Below the pieces are notes generated by a model. It had not been told where the DNA came from. It saw only the letters and a program-made list of their open reading frames with translations, and ran no database searches. The translations under genes were made by a program, and so were the position numbers. Positions 24,590-36,696 of a stretch of DNA of 64,000 bases are shown one piece after another. Location of the stretch: NCBI GenBank assembly GCA_964036315.1, contig OZ038500.1, positions 62,254,102 through 62,318,101 of the forward strand, given 5' to 3'. The first letter of the stretch is position 1. Every line of letters begins with the position of its first letter. The stretch comes from Acanthosepion esculentum. Lineage: Eukaryota; Mollusca; Cephalopoda; Sepiida; Sepiidae.

Positions 24590-25630
24590 AGTCACACAGA
24601 GTGGCTGGAACAAACAAATAAATAAAAAAATCACAAGAAAAACAAAACAAAAAGACATTTTGTTGCACCCACCTTCAAGTCTATCTACAAAATACCTGCC
24701 TGACTTTACAAAATTATAAAACTAAAATGAAATAACTCAGTGCATTTCTAAATGCCACACTTTCTGAGAAGATGATCATGTCTGGGGGACCCATCTCAAA
24801 TCTCCGATTCCAGCGGGTGAGAACAAATGTACACTTTCTCTCGCCTATTCAACCACTTTTTTTTTCTTTTTTTAAATTTTGACAATTTTATGGTCAGCTT
24901 TATTTATTCAAAAGAGAAATGGATTGACAGAAAAGGGAAATATGGTTTGTGCTATTTGTATGGCTGAGTAGCAATTGTGTGAATATTTGTTTTTATAGAA
25001 AGTTTCAGGTAATTCCAAATATAGGTAGAATTTGAGTTCTTCAAACTGCTAAAGATGTTGGCTTATCATTTCTTGGAATACTTGATAATTGTATGAGTTT
25101 TATTACATTTTTCGCCTGTGTCAACATCTATTGATAGTTTGCTTCCACTGTGGCTCGAAACATGCCCACCAATGATGTTATTGCAAGATGCTTTTTTAGT
25201 TTCTGGAAAATTATTTCTTTATCTTAATATACATTATGACTAATTAACTAAAATTAGTATCATAGATAGATACATGTGTGTGTAAGGAAATAGCATTTAT
25301 ATAGACATTTTTATAAATTACACATACACACAGGCATATATCACACACACACAAGTTAAATTCATTTAAATTTAAAATTGTTCACTTGTCTGAAGAGATG
25401 AAATAAGTGAGCAAATCTAAATTTAAGTGAACTTTTTTATTATTATTATTAATGCTCTATCTTGTCATATCAAAAACAATAATTACAAAGATGACTTGCC
25501 TTAAAATATTATCTTCCAGTATTACACTATCCAAATTATTTTTATTTAAATACACTCATCTGTAGTGTGTGTGTGTGTGTGTATTTTACAAGGTGAAAAT
25601 AAATATTTACATAATGGTATCTTAATTCCA
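24590..25630. other. Unassigned AT-rich DNA
   Basis: Only short CA/GT simple repeats (about 25325-25355 and 25566-25582) are visible. Confidence 0.6.
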
Positions 25631-25638
25631 ATTGTGTG

Positions 25639-25671
<33 letters not shown>

Positions 25672-25717
25672 ATATGTGAGATAATGATATATATTTTTAT
25701 ATATCAAGAACAAAATT

Positions 25718-25822
25718 GGAAAAAATGTATGACAAAGTGGAAAAAGTTTTCTTGTGATGTTGGGCTTTTAGGACTTCATCTGATGACGAAATGTGGTACA
25801 AGAAAACTTTTCCCACTTTGTT
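25718..25822. mobile_element. Hairpin element between (TA)n tracts
   Basis: AAAGTGGAAAAAGTTTTCTT pairs with AAGAAAACTTTTCCCACTTT across about 43 bases. (TA)n lies on both sides (about 25640-25665 and 25829-25890). The loop holds CTGATGA at 25780-25786 directly followed by CGAAA; both hammerhead boxes are present but nothing remains between them to form helix II. Confidence 0.65.
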
Positions 25823-25836
25823 TGTTTATATATATA

Positions 25837-25888
<52 letters not shown>

Positions 25889-26050
25889 CATTTCTTTTGA
25901 AAAGATATAAATATTTAAATATTTCACCTGCTACTTGAGTTTGACTTTTAAGATCTTCAGGCTAGTTAGTAGCATATACTTCTATATAATCAACAAGTAA
26001 TATTAGAACATTTATTTGCATAACTCTGAAATTATTAGAAAAAGAAATTG

Positions 26051-26052
<2 letters not shown>

Positions 26053-26094
<42 letters not shown>
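26053..26094. repeat. (TA)n tract
   Basis: TA run immediately left of the foldback element that holds the complete hammerhead fold. Confidence 0.97.
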
Positions 26095-26097
<3 letters not shown>

Positions 26098-26108
26098 GCA
26101 CTGTTACA

Positions 26109-26190
26109 TTAGAACATGTAAGTAATTACTACAAAATTGTACATTTTGTTTTGATGTTTAAATAAAACATCTCTTCATCTAATTAACAAT
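26109..26190 (-). ncRNA. Decayed hammerhead unit, inverted partner
   Basis: Same layout on the minus strand: ATGAAGA (26178-26172) replaces CTGAAGA, helix II is GATGTTT/AAACATC, and AAAA replaces GAAA. Helix III ACAAAA/TTTTGT and the GTA triplet are kept. Relative to the plus copy, the third pair of helix II changed from C-G to T-A on both sides, so pairing is preserved. Two core substitutions should abolish cleavage. Confidence 0.7.
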
Positions 26191-26194
26191 GATT

Positions 26195-26259
26195 GTAATT
26201 ACCTGAAGAGACGTTTTATTTAAACGTCGAAACAAAATGTACACTTTTGTAGTAATTAC
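26195..26259 (+). ncRNA. Complete hammerhead ribozyme fold
   Basis: All three helices and the catalytic core can be placed. Helix I: GTAATTAC (26195-26202) with GTAATTAC (26252-26259), 8 pairs. Core box 1: CTGAAGA (26203-26209). Helix II: GACGTTT (26210-26216) with AAACGTC (26222-26228), 7 perfect pairs, loop TATTT, with the expected G-C at the first pair. Core box 2: GAA (26229-26231). Helix III: ACAAAA (26232-26237) with TTTTGT (26245-26250), 6 pairs, loop TGTACAC. GTA (26249-26251) supplies the NUH triplet, so predicted cleavage falls after 26251. The chain ends lie at helix I, the type I arrangement. The hammerhead consensus is well established; self-cleavage of this copy is inferred from the fold. 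Confidence 0.8.
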
Positions 26260-26288
26260 TTACATGTTCTAATGTAACAGTGTGTAAA

Positions 26289-26582
26289 AATTGCTCTACT
26301 TTTTTTATTGAGCTCAGTTTTAAATTAATGTTTTGAGCATTGTAATTTTATTCTTTGTTCTTTTACATTTGGAGATATTATAGATAGATAGATAGATAGA
26401 TATTATTGGGCTGGTTAATAAAATTTGAGTAATAAAAAGCCAACAAAAGGATAACAATATTGGCAATAAAATTGATCATATTTGTTATATATTAGCCTTT
26501 TGAAACACGAAGAGAAAAGACTTTAAACTCAGAATTTTCAGACATGCCTGTGTCCTTTTTCAACAATATTAGGAATATATAT
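26289..26582. other. Unassigned DNA with (GATA)n
   Basis: A short GATA/TAGA run at about 26380-26402 is the only feature. Confidence 0.7.
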
Positions 26583-26801
26583 AACTTCAAACGTTATTTC
26601 TAGTGGATACTTGTGTTTGAAATACACATGTCATTTTTATTTTAGACAGTGCATATCAACAAGACATAATAAAGAAAATGTGCTTTCTGGTAGTTAAAGT
26701 TTTTTCAGTAGTCAAATAGAAGTAATGCACACTATTTAAAATTAAAAAAATGGGCATCTTTTTCAAACACTGGTATCCACTAAAAATAATGTTTGAAGTA
26801 A
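26583..26801. mobile_element. Non-autonomous TIR element (TAGTGGATAC family)
   Basis: ACTTCAAACGTTATTTCTAG at the left is inverted at the right as CTAAAAATAATGTTTGAAGT; the TIRs run for about 38 bases and include GTGGATAC. About 219 bp, no transposase. A relative with weaker ends lies at 10105-10382. Confidence 0.82.
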
Positions 26802-27659
26802 TAAAAATATTGGATTAAAAACATATCCACAGACACGCACACATATATAAATAACACACAAAACTTAGTACCACTTGCATAAATGCTTTTCTTAACACAC
26901 ATTATATAAGTATTATATAAGTAATACTTCTAAGTAGTCTCATCTACATAGATGCTTCTTTTTTTCATAGTACACATACACACACTTATCTGAATTTTGA
27001 TCTGAAATTTTCATTGTACAATATTTGATCAATTAATATTCACTACTGAATTAAGTACATTGACAAGAAATAAGTTGATAATAAAAATATTCATGTAAAA
27101 TAATCACTTTTTTAATCAATAGATTTCCCAGTTATATAACAAATTATCAGTATCTACTGTTTCTTAAATAGTTCACATATTTTGGATAATCCTGTAACAA
27201 CAATAAATTATTTCAAGTTTTCTAATTTTATCTTAAAGTAATTAAGAATTAATAATAATAATAATAATAATAATGTTAAATGTAGGAACCTGATTAACTT
27301 AAAGTGGACACTGACATCTGCATCAGACCAAAGACAAGATATAGACCACCATAATTTTATCAACTTATTAAGTCCTCATCAGGAATTAATATTATTTTTT
27401 CTTTCAGCAAAGAAACTTATTTATATCACTTGTATATATTTTTCTGCATTTAAAATAACTTATTTTTAATGAATGCTCAAATTTATTGTGAAAAGATTTT
27501 CAAATTTGATATTTTTTTTGAATGCTACAGGATGTAAATGTTGAATTAATATAAAGACAAAATCAAAATTAAATATGAACAAATGATTTCCCTCATGATA
27601 TTGTGTAACGCTAAATTTTACTTTATCTTTGCACCTGTACAACACATACTTCTTCTATG
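26802..27659. other. Unassigned AT-rich DNA
   Basis: Contains a (TAA)n run at about 27248-27274 and nothing else supported. Confidence 0.6.
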
Positions 27660-27860
27660 TGCCATGTCCCTTCAGGACATTGGCGATAATGGCTCTCCAC
27701 AATTTCCTGTCCTTTGTAAATCCTGTTCTGCCGTCCAATTACACAGGCTTGTCAGGTAGGTCATGTGCCACTTTCCTCTGTCCCTCTTGCCATCAATATA
27801 TCCTGTGAGTGTCAAATTTTCCAAGCCCTCTTCCCTCATTACATGCCCTAGAAATTTCAA
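27660..27860 (-). pseudogene. LINE C-terminal relic (EGLENLTLTG type)
   Basis: The minus strand encodes FLGHVMREEGLENLTLTGYI, then a GKRDRG block and a YLTSLCNWTAEQ block. This is the C-terminal tail that follows the reverse transcriptase in a widespread non-LTR retrotransposon family. The end of the protein (RTGNCGEPLSPMS region) is frameshifted relative to the expected LWRAMI-type ending near 27680. No RT domain is present here; 53325-54190 holds a larger relic of the same family. The clade is not assigned. Confidence 0.72.
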
Positions 27861-28431
27861 CTATTTCTTTCCAGTGTTAAATATAACACACACACACACA
27901 CTAAAATCATTGTTTTTGCTTCTTGACATTCTTGTTGATATCTCTTGTAACTTAAGCCCAGTCATAAATCCTGAAGGTCTTTTCACAATATAATTGCATT
28001 TAATTACTGAAAGCTTATTTTTACTGTTTTGGTGATATCTCAAATTATTGTTTGCTGCTAATTTTTAAAATTACTGAGAAAAAATTTTATATTTTGATTT
28101 AAAATTTGCTTTGAAATGTAAATTATAATTTTTCTTCTTTTTGCTCTTTTTTTGTGTTTTATTTGTTCATCATTTTTTTTATTGTTTATATTTAAATTAA
28201 AAAAAATATTATTTCTTATTTCGTTTTAATGTCACTCTTTTGCTTAAATACCTTTAAGTATTTTTGTCATTGTTTTTTTCTTTTGCTCTTTTTTTTGCTT
28301 TAGGTGTAACCTGATTTAATTGACACCTTTAGAAAATAAGTTAATGTCAATTTACTCAAAATTGATTATAATTTACATTATAATTTCTAAAGATTTAACG
28401 GATTTTTAAAAAATCTGGCATAATTTCCTAC

Positions 28432-28473
<42 letters not shown>

Positions 28474-30100
28474 CATTTCTATATAAATTTTTTTTTATAT
28501 CATTTCCTATTACTATATACTGCTTAAAAAAATTAAAATAGAGACATCTACTCTGACATGCATATCTACTAAATGTAAAATAATCATTTTACAATATTTT
28601 AAGAAAAGAATTAGCTGATTACTAAAATGTGAAACTCTTTTGAGATAAACATTAATATTTTAATCTAAGAAACATTTATATACCACTTAGTTACTGAAAA
28701 AGTTCAATTTTTAAATATTAGATACTTCTGAAGTATACTAAAAACTATTAAAATACAGGTAATTACTAAATATGACTAAATCCTAGTAATTACTAAATAT
28801 ATCTAATCCTAATTTTAAAAATATATCCTATATTATTAAAACACAATTTCTAAACAAAATACAGCTTAAAAAATTGTCTTTACTCAAAATTACTTTATAG
28901 AAATTTTAAAAAATACTTCAAGGTTATCTATAGATAAACTGTTATACATTTAAAACATTTATATATGTTAACTGTTAAAAGAATGTTTAAATTCTTTACT
29001 AATTAAATATTATAATCCATATCTATTTGATTATTACACAGAATTATTTAATGAATAATTAGTGTTCTCTCATTTTTATCCAATTTTGAACTGTGTCATA
29101 AACACACACAATATATCAATATATATATATATAAACCAGAAAATTTGATTATAAACGATCAGATAGTTTCTAATGAATATTTTGATTTTTACTTCTAGTC
29201 ATAATTTTAGCTTCTTGTACAGAATAGAACTTAAATGTCTGAATTAAAATAAAAATAATATTTTATTTGCAAAATAGTTTCAAAATAGTTTAAGAAAACA
29301 TAAGACTATCTTTGAAAAACAGACAAAATAATTTTCCTTGGATATTACTAGAATATTATAAGTAAGTAGAGCAACATTGTTATCATAACAGGAATTTTGT
29401 GCAGGTATTTAAAACATAAATTGCAGAAATCAGAAGATATCCCAGGGGTATAAACAGCTTTCAAATTCAGCACCACAATTAAATGAAAAAAAGTAATTTC
29501 AAAAGAAATTAATTCTATAATTTTTTTTTTTTTGCAAAATGCAGTTTCTAAAAAACCTTTAATAGGCCAAAAGAAAACTTTGAGCTTTTGTAAACTCCGA
29601 AAGTTACTAACTAAATCAGACAAAGGCTAAAATATAACAAACATTATAAAAGTAGGAATGATATGAAAACATAAAAATACATGTTTCCTCTATAATGGCT
29701 AACTGAAAAATAAATCTAAATTTAGTTTTTATTTTTGGCATAAAAGTGAGAAAATAGAATCAAACTTACAAAAATTGGATGATAGCTGTATTAATGAAAT
29801 AAACTTCTCTTTTGGTTCCATTAAAAACTTTTTTAAAGTTTTGAAAAAAAACCTTTCGTTAAAAACTTCAATGAAGATTAAACATCTATAAATACTGTGC
29901 CTGAATTTTAATGACAACAGGTATTCATAGTGTTTAATAAACAACAAAAAAAATATCACTAATTTCATGGTAAATTATTTAATGCTTTGTTTAATAACAG
30001 ACAAAAAAATAAAAGTATTAAATCTTTGTATAAATGGGCAGTATATATTAGTTTATGCATATAAATTAAATATCACTTTTTACAAATGTTCCTTTATAAG
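27861..30100. other. Unassigned, very AT-rich DNA
   Basis: No supported gene. Simple repeats only: (CA)n at about 27888-27900 and (TA)n at about 28434-28472 and 29119-29133. Open frames here are low-complexity K/N/I/F-rich reads with no recognisable domains. Confidence 0.65.
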
Positions 30101-30182
30101 AAAAGTCACTTGTAATTATGCTTCTAAAATAAGTAATATTTAAATATTACTTATTTTAGAAGCATAATTACAAGTGACTTTT
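30101..30182. repeat. Perfect 82-bp palindrome
   Basis: Two 41-base arms meet without a spacer between 30141 and 30142; the outer ends read AAAAGTCACTTGTAATTATG and its exact reverse complement. Every position pairs. No conserved protein or RNA family is evident. Confidence 0.95.
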
Positions 30183-30668
30183 TTTCCTAGCCAAAACTGT
30201 AAATTTTTTTTCTTGTAATTTTTTTTTTTTTTTTTAATTATGTTTATTGCCAATCCACAGGAAGAAATGTGAAACAAGGTTTCTTTAGTGTAGGGTATCC
30301 AAAATTCAAATTTACTTGATAGGTCACTTAGAAATTGTCTGGTTATTACCACTATTGCTGCAGTCATGAGGATGTTCTCTTGATCCTATCCACTTCTAAT
30401 GCAATAAGAAGTTGCTACTTGGAGGATCAATTAATCATCTTGTCTTTCATACCATTCTCCAATCAGTTGAAGCCTCAACGACAATGTTGTGCTAATGACA
30501 AGTTCAATTCCTGTTGGAGAATGCATATTTTCTACAAAATTTCTTGAACATTCAGGCCAGTAAATGTAATTCTGTTTAATTAAAAAACAGAGCATTTACT
30601 CAAATAAGTGTATCCATAAAAAAAAAAAACAACATATAAACAGAATATATATATATATAAAGAATGCA
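30183..30668. mobile_element. Partial copy of TAGTGGATAC-family element
   Basis: From about 30430 to 30635 the order AAGTTCAATTCCTGTTGGAG, a TGCATATTTTCT block and GCATTTACTCAAATAAGTG parallels the interior and right end of 10105-10382. The left TIR is not recognisable. 30183-30430 has no other supported feature. Confidence 0.45.
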
Positions 30669-30866
30669 TTAAGGAAGGGAAAAAAATATTAAAAAAGTGG
30701 AGACAATAAATTTAGATTGCATAATGAAATGCTTCATTTTCAAATTTTAGGCATAATAGGAAGGTCAAAGAATATTTCAACTGGAACATCACTAAAAGCA
30801 ATAACCTGAAGAATATGGAATCAGGGTTAATGACTATTGTGGCCCTGGGACAGCTATTTCAAGTAA

Positions 30867-30871
<5 letters not shown>
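30669..30871. repeat. Dispersed duplicate, copy 1
   Basis: About 200 bp matching 32930-33151 in the same orientation, including ATATTTCAACTGGAACATCA and GAATATGGAATCAGGG. Both copies neighbour (TA)n tracts. No protein family recognised. Confidence 0.88.
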
Positions 30872-30912
<41 letters not shown>

Positions 30913-32813
30913 AAATGGCTTTATAAATTTACATGTCAGTGCAACAGAGACTACATAGAGTGGACCAATCAGTGCTTTGAAATATGTATTGCATAACATG
31001 TGCCTGGCAATATCATACAGGCTATTAGTACCTGTAATACACATCTGATGCAGACAGCACGAGATTCTGCGATAGGGCAACACCTCTTAGGTAATCTAGA
31101 GTGTGTATAAATACACTGATTTGTTGTTTTTCATTTTGGGAAAAGTATGGTTGGCTAAGCATCTGCACACCTTAGAAGCAGCATATATTAAATTGCATCA
31201 ACTGTCTTCGTGCCAACAGAAAGAGAAATTTATTAATTCTCTTTCTCGACTGGGTGGTTTGTGAGTGTATATTTTCCTTTTTAAAATCACTGGTACTGTT
31301 TATTCTGTTTTTGTGCCATTCCCCTTTTTAATATTAAATTGTGTTTTAACCTTAATTCCTCATCTCCTCCCAGTATGTCTATTATCCCACAATTCTTGTT
31401 ACATTATACTAGTTGCTAACAATTCTTATGATGAGGTGTTGACCGAAAAAAAGGTCACCTTTTTAAGGGAAAAATATGTGATTCTGTTTAAAACTATCTA
31501 TAAATTCTGTGGTATCAGACATATATATAAGTACTAAGACTTATCTCCCAACCGAGTTTCTCTGAAGTAAATTCACAAATCAGAGGCAAGATGAATCAAT
31601 AGAATTTTTGAACACATGTATCTATTAGAATACACTACATAAAAAATACATTAATTTTTAACATCAACTAAATGTTTAATTTGTCCTATTTATGTGTGTG
31701 TGTATGTATGCGTGTATACATACTTCAGAGGGTGCTGAAAAGCTCTTGACTCAACACCATTCACAAAATTAATTTTCTGATATTTGTTCAGATAAATAAA
31801 TACACAACTTTTATGACACACACACTTTAGGAGAAGTTAGTTCAAGAAACTATTCAGTGTGTGTGTGTGTGTGAAGTTGTGCATTTATTTCTTTAGAGGA
31901 GTACATTTTTTTTAATTTTGTTTTCTTTATGAATAAGTCTTATTCTGTTTGTATTCCAGTAGCAGCAAAAATCCAATTCCTTGCAATATTACTAATGTTG
32001 GTTTTTTTTTTTTAATTAATTTGATAGTAAAGTCTTTTTAAGGTGCTGCAAAATCTATTAGCACTGAAATCAGAATCCAAATTCTGGCTATAAAAATTAC
32101 CGAAACCAATTTGTGCTTTAATTCCTCAGTAAGTTGGTGGTTGTATCAACTACTAACTGTACCATCTGCTACATTGGTATCATTATTGCCTGTACCTATT
32201 ACACTACTATATTAGTAGTAGACATATTTTCACCTCGCATAGAGGCAGATAAATAACTATTTACCTGAATGGCTTCTGTAACTGCAAATCAGAAATCAAT
32301 GTCACTCTATATATATATAAGCATTTGACAGTGTGTGTATGCCCACACACACAAAAAGAAAGAAAAAAAAATCAACCTATCCCCAATAATAGTAGCATCC
32401 CAATTAGTGCATGAATTAATTGCATCAAAGTTAGCATAAAAACAATGAAACTGAGAAAACTTGCAGTGAACTGCTGAAAACTGACAAGTGTACCAGTCAG
32501 TTATGAAAAGGTTTGTCTACCAAACTCTGGAGTTGAGGTGCTGAATATAACATTTATCAGCTAAGTAACAAATTTTACATATATTAACAAATATATGTAT
32601 TATCTCTCATCAGTAGCACAACTCAATCTTCAGGTGCTGAGTATAGACTGGCCATTACGTAATTTAAATTTTAATAAAAATATCTGGTTAATACAATGAT
32701 GGCACAGTGCATATATTATACAGGGATTACAGTTTGTTTTTTTTATTTTAAAAGTTTATTTTAGCTTTGTTATATTACATCGATCACTATTTTATTAACA
32801 CCAGCACTATGTG

Positions 32814-32868
<55 letters not shown>

Positions 32869-32929
32869 GTGTGTGTGAGGCTTCTGTTTGTTTTCATTTT
32901 GTGTTTTTGATACATTTTAGTATTGACAA
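30872..32929. other. Unassigned AT-rich DNA with one MITE fragment
   Basis: (TA)n(CA)n at about 30872-30911. At 31728-31790 is a partial GGTGCTGAAAAGCTC-family MITE (left end only). Short GT and CA runs lie at about 31690-31720 and 31858-31872. A (TA)n tract at about 32817-32864 precedes the next duplicate. No gene supported. Confidence 0.65.
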
Positions 32930-33151
32930 CTAAGGAAGGGGGAAAAAATATGTTAAAGAACAAAAAAAGTGGAGACAACTGTCCAAAATTTAGATTGAAA
33001 ATGATGCATTTTCATTATGCAAACTTTAGGAATGACAGAAAGGCTAAAGAATATTTCAACTGGAACATCACTAAAAGCGATAACCTGAAGAATATGGAAT
33101 CAGGGCTAATGACTATTGTGACCCTGGGGACAGCTATTTCAAGTATTGAAT
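32930..33151. repeat. Dispersed duplicate, copy 2
   Basis: Partner of 30669-30871. It has an open frame of 76 codons ending ITKSDNLKNMESGLMTIVTL that copy 1 keeps only in part; I do not recognise the peptide. Confidence 0.88.
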
Positions 33152-34184
33152 AATTATTTACATTAGATCCTCAATATTCAATATTTTGACAAGGAATAAT
33201 TAAAAAAAAAAAAATTTTTTAAACTCCGAAAAAATTAAAAATATATCCAATCCAAACATAAATAAGCAATGATAATAAAAACATTTGTTGAAATAAACCT
33301 TTTGATTATAGAAGATACTTAACTTTCACTCCTCCCCCACTAGAGTATTATACTCAACTGAGTAAAGAAAAGGTGACAATCAAGTGTCAACTCATAACCA
33401 GGTTTTTCTCATTCCTAAAGGAGGAAGTCCTCCTGCATCCTTTCCTATAGATGTCAGTGCCATCATGTTTCTAATGATAGTGCCATGCTTACCATTCTTG
33501 GTTTGTAAGTTGGTAAAAGATTTGTCAAGAACTCTTATTTAGTCGAGTGTGCTCCAACATTATGTTTCAGAACCCCAAATTTTACCCATAGCTGTGTTAG
33601 AAATGAATCCCACTCTTGGTTTTAAAGTTAGTTTTCTTTTTCTAGACTGGTTGCCAACCAAGGCGAGAGAACTCAGTTTGTCCATAGCTCGGGAGAGAAG
33701 AGATGGAATTGCACTAAAAACCAAAGAAAGAGCGTTTTTCTTTTGTTTAATGTCAAAGAGTGATAAAAGATTTTAAGTATTTTGGTTTAAATGCCTGGTA
33801 AATTTTCATTTTATTTTTTAATTCAAAAACATTTATGGCTTTTAGTTATATTAGCTTAAGTTTTTATGAGATGGCTAGACTAAACAAGAAAATCTTAAGG
33901 AAAATAGGAACAAGTAAACTTATACTTGCAATCAGGAGTCAGATGAAATGTCTGAGATAAATAATGAGGAAAGAGGACCTAGAGAAATTAACATTCACAA
34001 GACCTATTGAGGGGCAGAGGGAAACAGTATGTAATCTATTTGAGTGTGTGTGAATGAATGGCAGAATATTGATTGAGTCATTCATTTTCTATGGTTTAAC
34101 CCTTTGTAGATTATTTAAAGCCAGGAAATATTTTTGGATTGTAAGAATTTTTTTAGATATAATAGTTTAGTGATAAGTCTTACT
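33152..34184. other. Unassigned DNA
   Basis: No supported feature. A 75-codon frame at 33549-33776 has no recognisable motif. Confidence 0.55.
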
Positions 34185-34336
34185 AATTAATCCATAGCTG
34201 GGGGGAGAAGAGGTGGATTCATAACTTTCTGAAGCATATTTGCACATAAGTGAATATAACAAACCCGACAGGAATTAGAACTCAGCTCTCCAATTAACAA
34301 TTCCAGACCATTATCCATTACACCACCCATACATCC
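34185..34336 (-). mobile_element. tRNA-derived SINE, family 1, partial
   Basis: The minus strand reads GGTGGTGTAATGGATAATGG (A-box region), then GAGTTCTAATTCCTG (B box), TATATTCACTT-type and GAATCCACCTCTTCTCCCC blocks shared with 11485-11795 and 59745-60050. The distal body is missing. Confidence 0.78.
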
Positions 34337-34448
34337 AAGCTTACACCAGTATTTCAAAGCAGTCCCCTATCTTGGAACTGACTCAATGTTGCTTAACTTT
34401 GGTGATTATATGGGATTCAGTGTTTCAACATGATGTGGTTGTAAGCTT
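34337..34448 (-). pseudogene. 5S rRNA-derived pseudogene
   Basis: The minus strand follows 5S rRNA along its length: TTACAACCACATCATGTTGA, an AATCCCATATAATCACC block, AAGTTAAGCAACATTGAGTC (the conserved 5S AAGTTAAGCA region with the Pol III internal promoter), then a GATAGGGGACTGC block equivalent to GATGGGTGACCGC, and AATACTGG. The two ends, AAGCTTACAACCA and TGGTGTAAGCTT, are complementary, as in 5S helix I. A gap of a few bases and many substitutions mark it as a pseudogene. On the same strand it is immediately followed by a tRNA-type SINE head, so it may be the 5' part of a composite SINE. Confidence 0.8.
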
Positions 34449-35759
34449 GAATGGTAGAATACGAACAAAGAGAGATGGTAAAGCATTGCATAGTATTATA
34501 TCCTTGTTTTATTTTTTAATGTTTAAATGGAAGATATTGTAAGATTGTTTTGTTTATCAACTCTCAAAAAAATCTATTTTTCACATACTTTCCAAAATTA
34601 ACCTCCAAAATCCTTTCATAGTTTTGTTTTATTCTGGTTTTTGTTAAATCTTGTAGAATGTTTTTCAGTCATTGCCATCTTAAAAATCTCAGACTTTGGA
34701 GGAAATATTTCCATGGTCCCAGTTTGTATGCTGTCTGGTTGTCTTAAGGGCTGAACCCATGAAAAAAATAAATAAATAAAACCCAGAGCATGTTTATCAA
34801 TCATCAAATTGCAAGGTAAAGGATTCGGCCTTCCGACCAGACAGGTTTGCAACAGAGAATTTATATTTCCAGTCAGTAGCGAGAAGGAAGATGTACAACT
34901 GGATACTGTTATCCGGAAATATAAAGAAACTGTGCTTCATCCAAAAGCAAACCAATTTTTATCAGGTTGCTTTCAACTCACCAATCTTACATCCAACCTT
35001 GATATGTTCTTAATATTCCATTTATTCCTGAGTGAACACATGAACATCTCAGCATTCAGAACCAATTTGGCTGCATGTTCAGACTAGTATCTTTATCTTG
35101 GTTGTTTTGTTTATTATTAAGTCTAAAATAGTCAGTTCTCCAACCTTCCAAATCTTATTTGGTGCTTTGAAGTAAAGTATTGCCATCATTCCATAAACCA
35201 CTTGAACTAGTATCCTGATCTTTGTTGTTTTGATCATTGTTTCAGTGGGTACACTCTTCCATTTTCCTCAAATGTACATTGCATTCGATACTCTCATCCA
35301 ATTTTCACGTCAGTAAGGATTTTTTTTATTGATTAAAACTGAGAGGCATAATCAAATTAAGATTACCAAATGCAATATACAGCTGAGGCAAGTCAGAGAG
35401 TCCACTGGTCAAAACATAGATGAGGATCGTAGTTAACTGAATGTTGAGAATACTTCACCTAAAAAGTTCTGATATTTTGGGGATAGAACAAACAAATTTT
35501 AAGAATTCTTTCATTACAATTCTGAAGTAATTTTTTTCAGTAAATTAGAAAAAATTTGAAAACTATTAAAATCTAAGTGCAGTAAATATAATCACTCAAC
35601 ACTGTCTCTGATCCAAAAATGTTAAAATAAATCACTTAAGTGTTGTGATGCTCTCTATACAAAAGGGCATGTTAAATGGATTCTTAGTTAACTGAAATAA
35701 GCTAATAGAAATTGACACCAATGTAATAATCTTGTCTACTAATTTTAAGGCATAAAAAG
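34449..35759. other. Unassigned DNA
   Basis: No supported gene or repeat. The 92-codon frame at 34809-35087 shows no recognised motif. Confidence 0.55.
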
Positions 35760-35787
35760 CAAAAAAAAAAAAAAAAAAAAAAAAAAA
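35760..35787. repeat. Poly(A) run
   Basis: About 27 A residues followed by unassigned sequence. Confidence 0.95.
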
Positions 35788-35869
35788 TACGAAGATTTTT
35801 TCTAATTTTTCACACCAAATGTTGTTTGGGTTATTGGTCTTGCTAATTTTGTTATCACATTTTGATCCA

Positions 35870-36065
35870 TTCATTCTCTGACCTTATTTAGGTGTACAGA
35901 CTGCATAGAAAGAAAGGTTTCTCTTTCTGCCATGCAAATGAAAAATGCACTACTGAGTAAAGAAGAAAGGGAGCAGGGAGGGGAGAGCCCACCCCTGCAC
36001 TTTCCATATAGACTGTACACCTGAACAAGGCCAAGCAGTTGATTGGACCAAAAATAAAAGCAGCA
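35870..36065. mobile_element. Foldback element with decayed hammerhead-like ends
   Basis: AGGTGTACAGACTGCATAGA at the left is echoed in inverse at the right (TATAGACTGTACACCT). Outward of the arms the sequences CCTGAACAAGGCC...GGACCAAAAAT (plus) and CCTAAATAAGGTC...GATCAAAATG (minus) resemble the PLE-type core with degenerate boxes. Interior is purine-rich. Confidence 0.5.
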
Positions 36066-36612
36066 AAAAGAATGAGATCAAAAGTCAAAACTTCTGAAAT
36101 TTAAAAGAAAAAAAATTCTAGTAAATCTGAGAGTAAAAAAAAATATATAGGTAATCGACAAAACTGATGATGTGAATAATTGTGAATATATTAAAATCAC
36201 CAACTTTTCTTTGATAATTAGATGAAGTTGACCTGCAATCATGTTTTTAAAGTTACCTTGATCCTTTATAAATAAAAATGACTACTTCATAATAAAATCA
36301 AAATTGCTGTGCACATTATAAACAAAAGCTGGAAAACTCCTTTTTCTAATCTTTATCTAGAATTATTTTACTTCCATCAGCAATTCAATAATACAAGCAT
36401 GATTTCCAACAGCCTTATCAGATTTTTGAGAAACTATTTAAAAAATTATATTGATGTTCTAGTAAACAATGTTCATTTTCACATTTTGAGCTTTACACAA
36501 AGATTATCTTTTTCTTTCTTTTCTTGCAGTTAATGTCAAATAACCCTTAAATTCTGTGTCATATCTCAGGAATTTAAAAAAAAAAAAAAATTATTAAGAA
36601 TATCTCAAAGTA
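36066..36612. other. Unassigned AT-rich DNA
   Basis: No supported feature. Confidence 0.6.
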
Positions 36613-36694
36613 TTAGGTTGGTGCAAAAACAATGTCGTTTTTTGACGTTCAACTTATATATATATAAAACGACATTATTTTTGCACCAACCTAA
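36613..36694. mobile_element. Mariner-type MITE (about 82 bp)
   Basis: Ends TTAGGTTGGTGCAAAAACAA and, inverted, TTAGGTTGGTGCAAAAATAA, flanked by TA on both sides (36611-36612 and 36695-36696). TTAGGTTGGTGCAAAA is the terminus of cecropia-type mariner transposons, and small palindromic derivatives of this kind (such as human MADE1) are about 80 bp. The arms extend through AATGTCGTTTT/AAAACGACATT, so it is almost all TIR. Confidence 0.93.
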
Positions 36695-36696
36695 TA

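Larger units (their letters stand above)
26097..26288. mobile_element. Foldback element carrying two hammerhead units
   Basis: Left arm (about 26098-26178) and right arm (about 26200-26284) are inverted repeats of about 80 bp. For example, TACATTAGAACATGTAAGTA at the left is the reverse complement of TACTTACATGTTCTAATGTA at the right. The spacer is about 20 bases. Each arm carries one hammerhead unit pointing outward. The element borders a (TA)n tract and resembles an inverted pair of PLE ends without any coding sequence between. Confidence 0.85.
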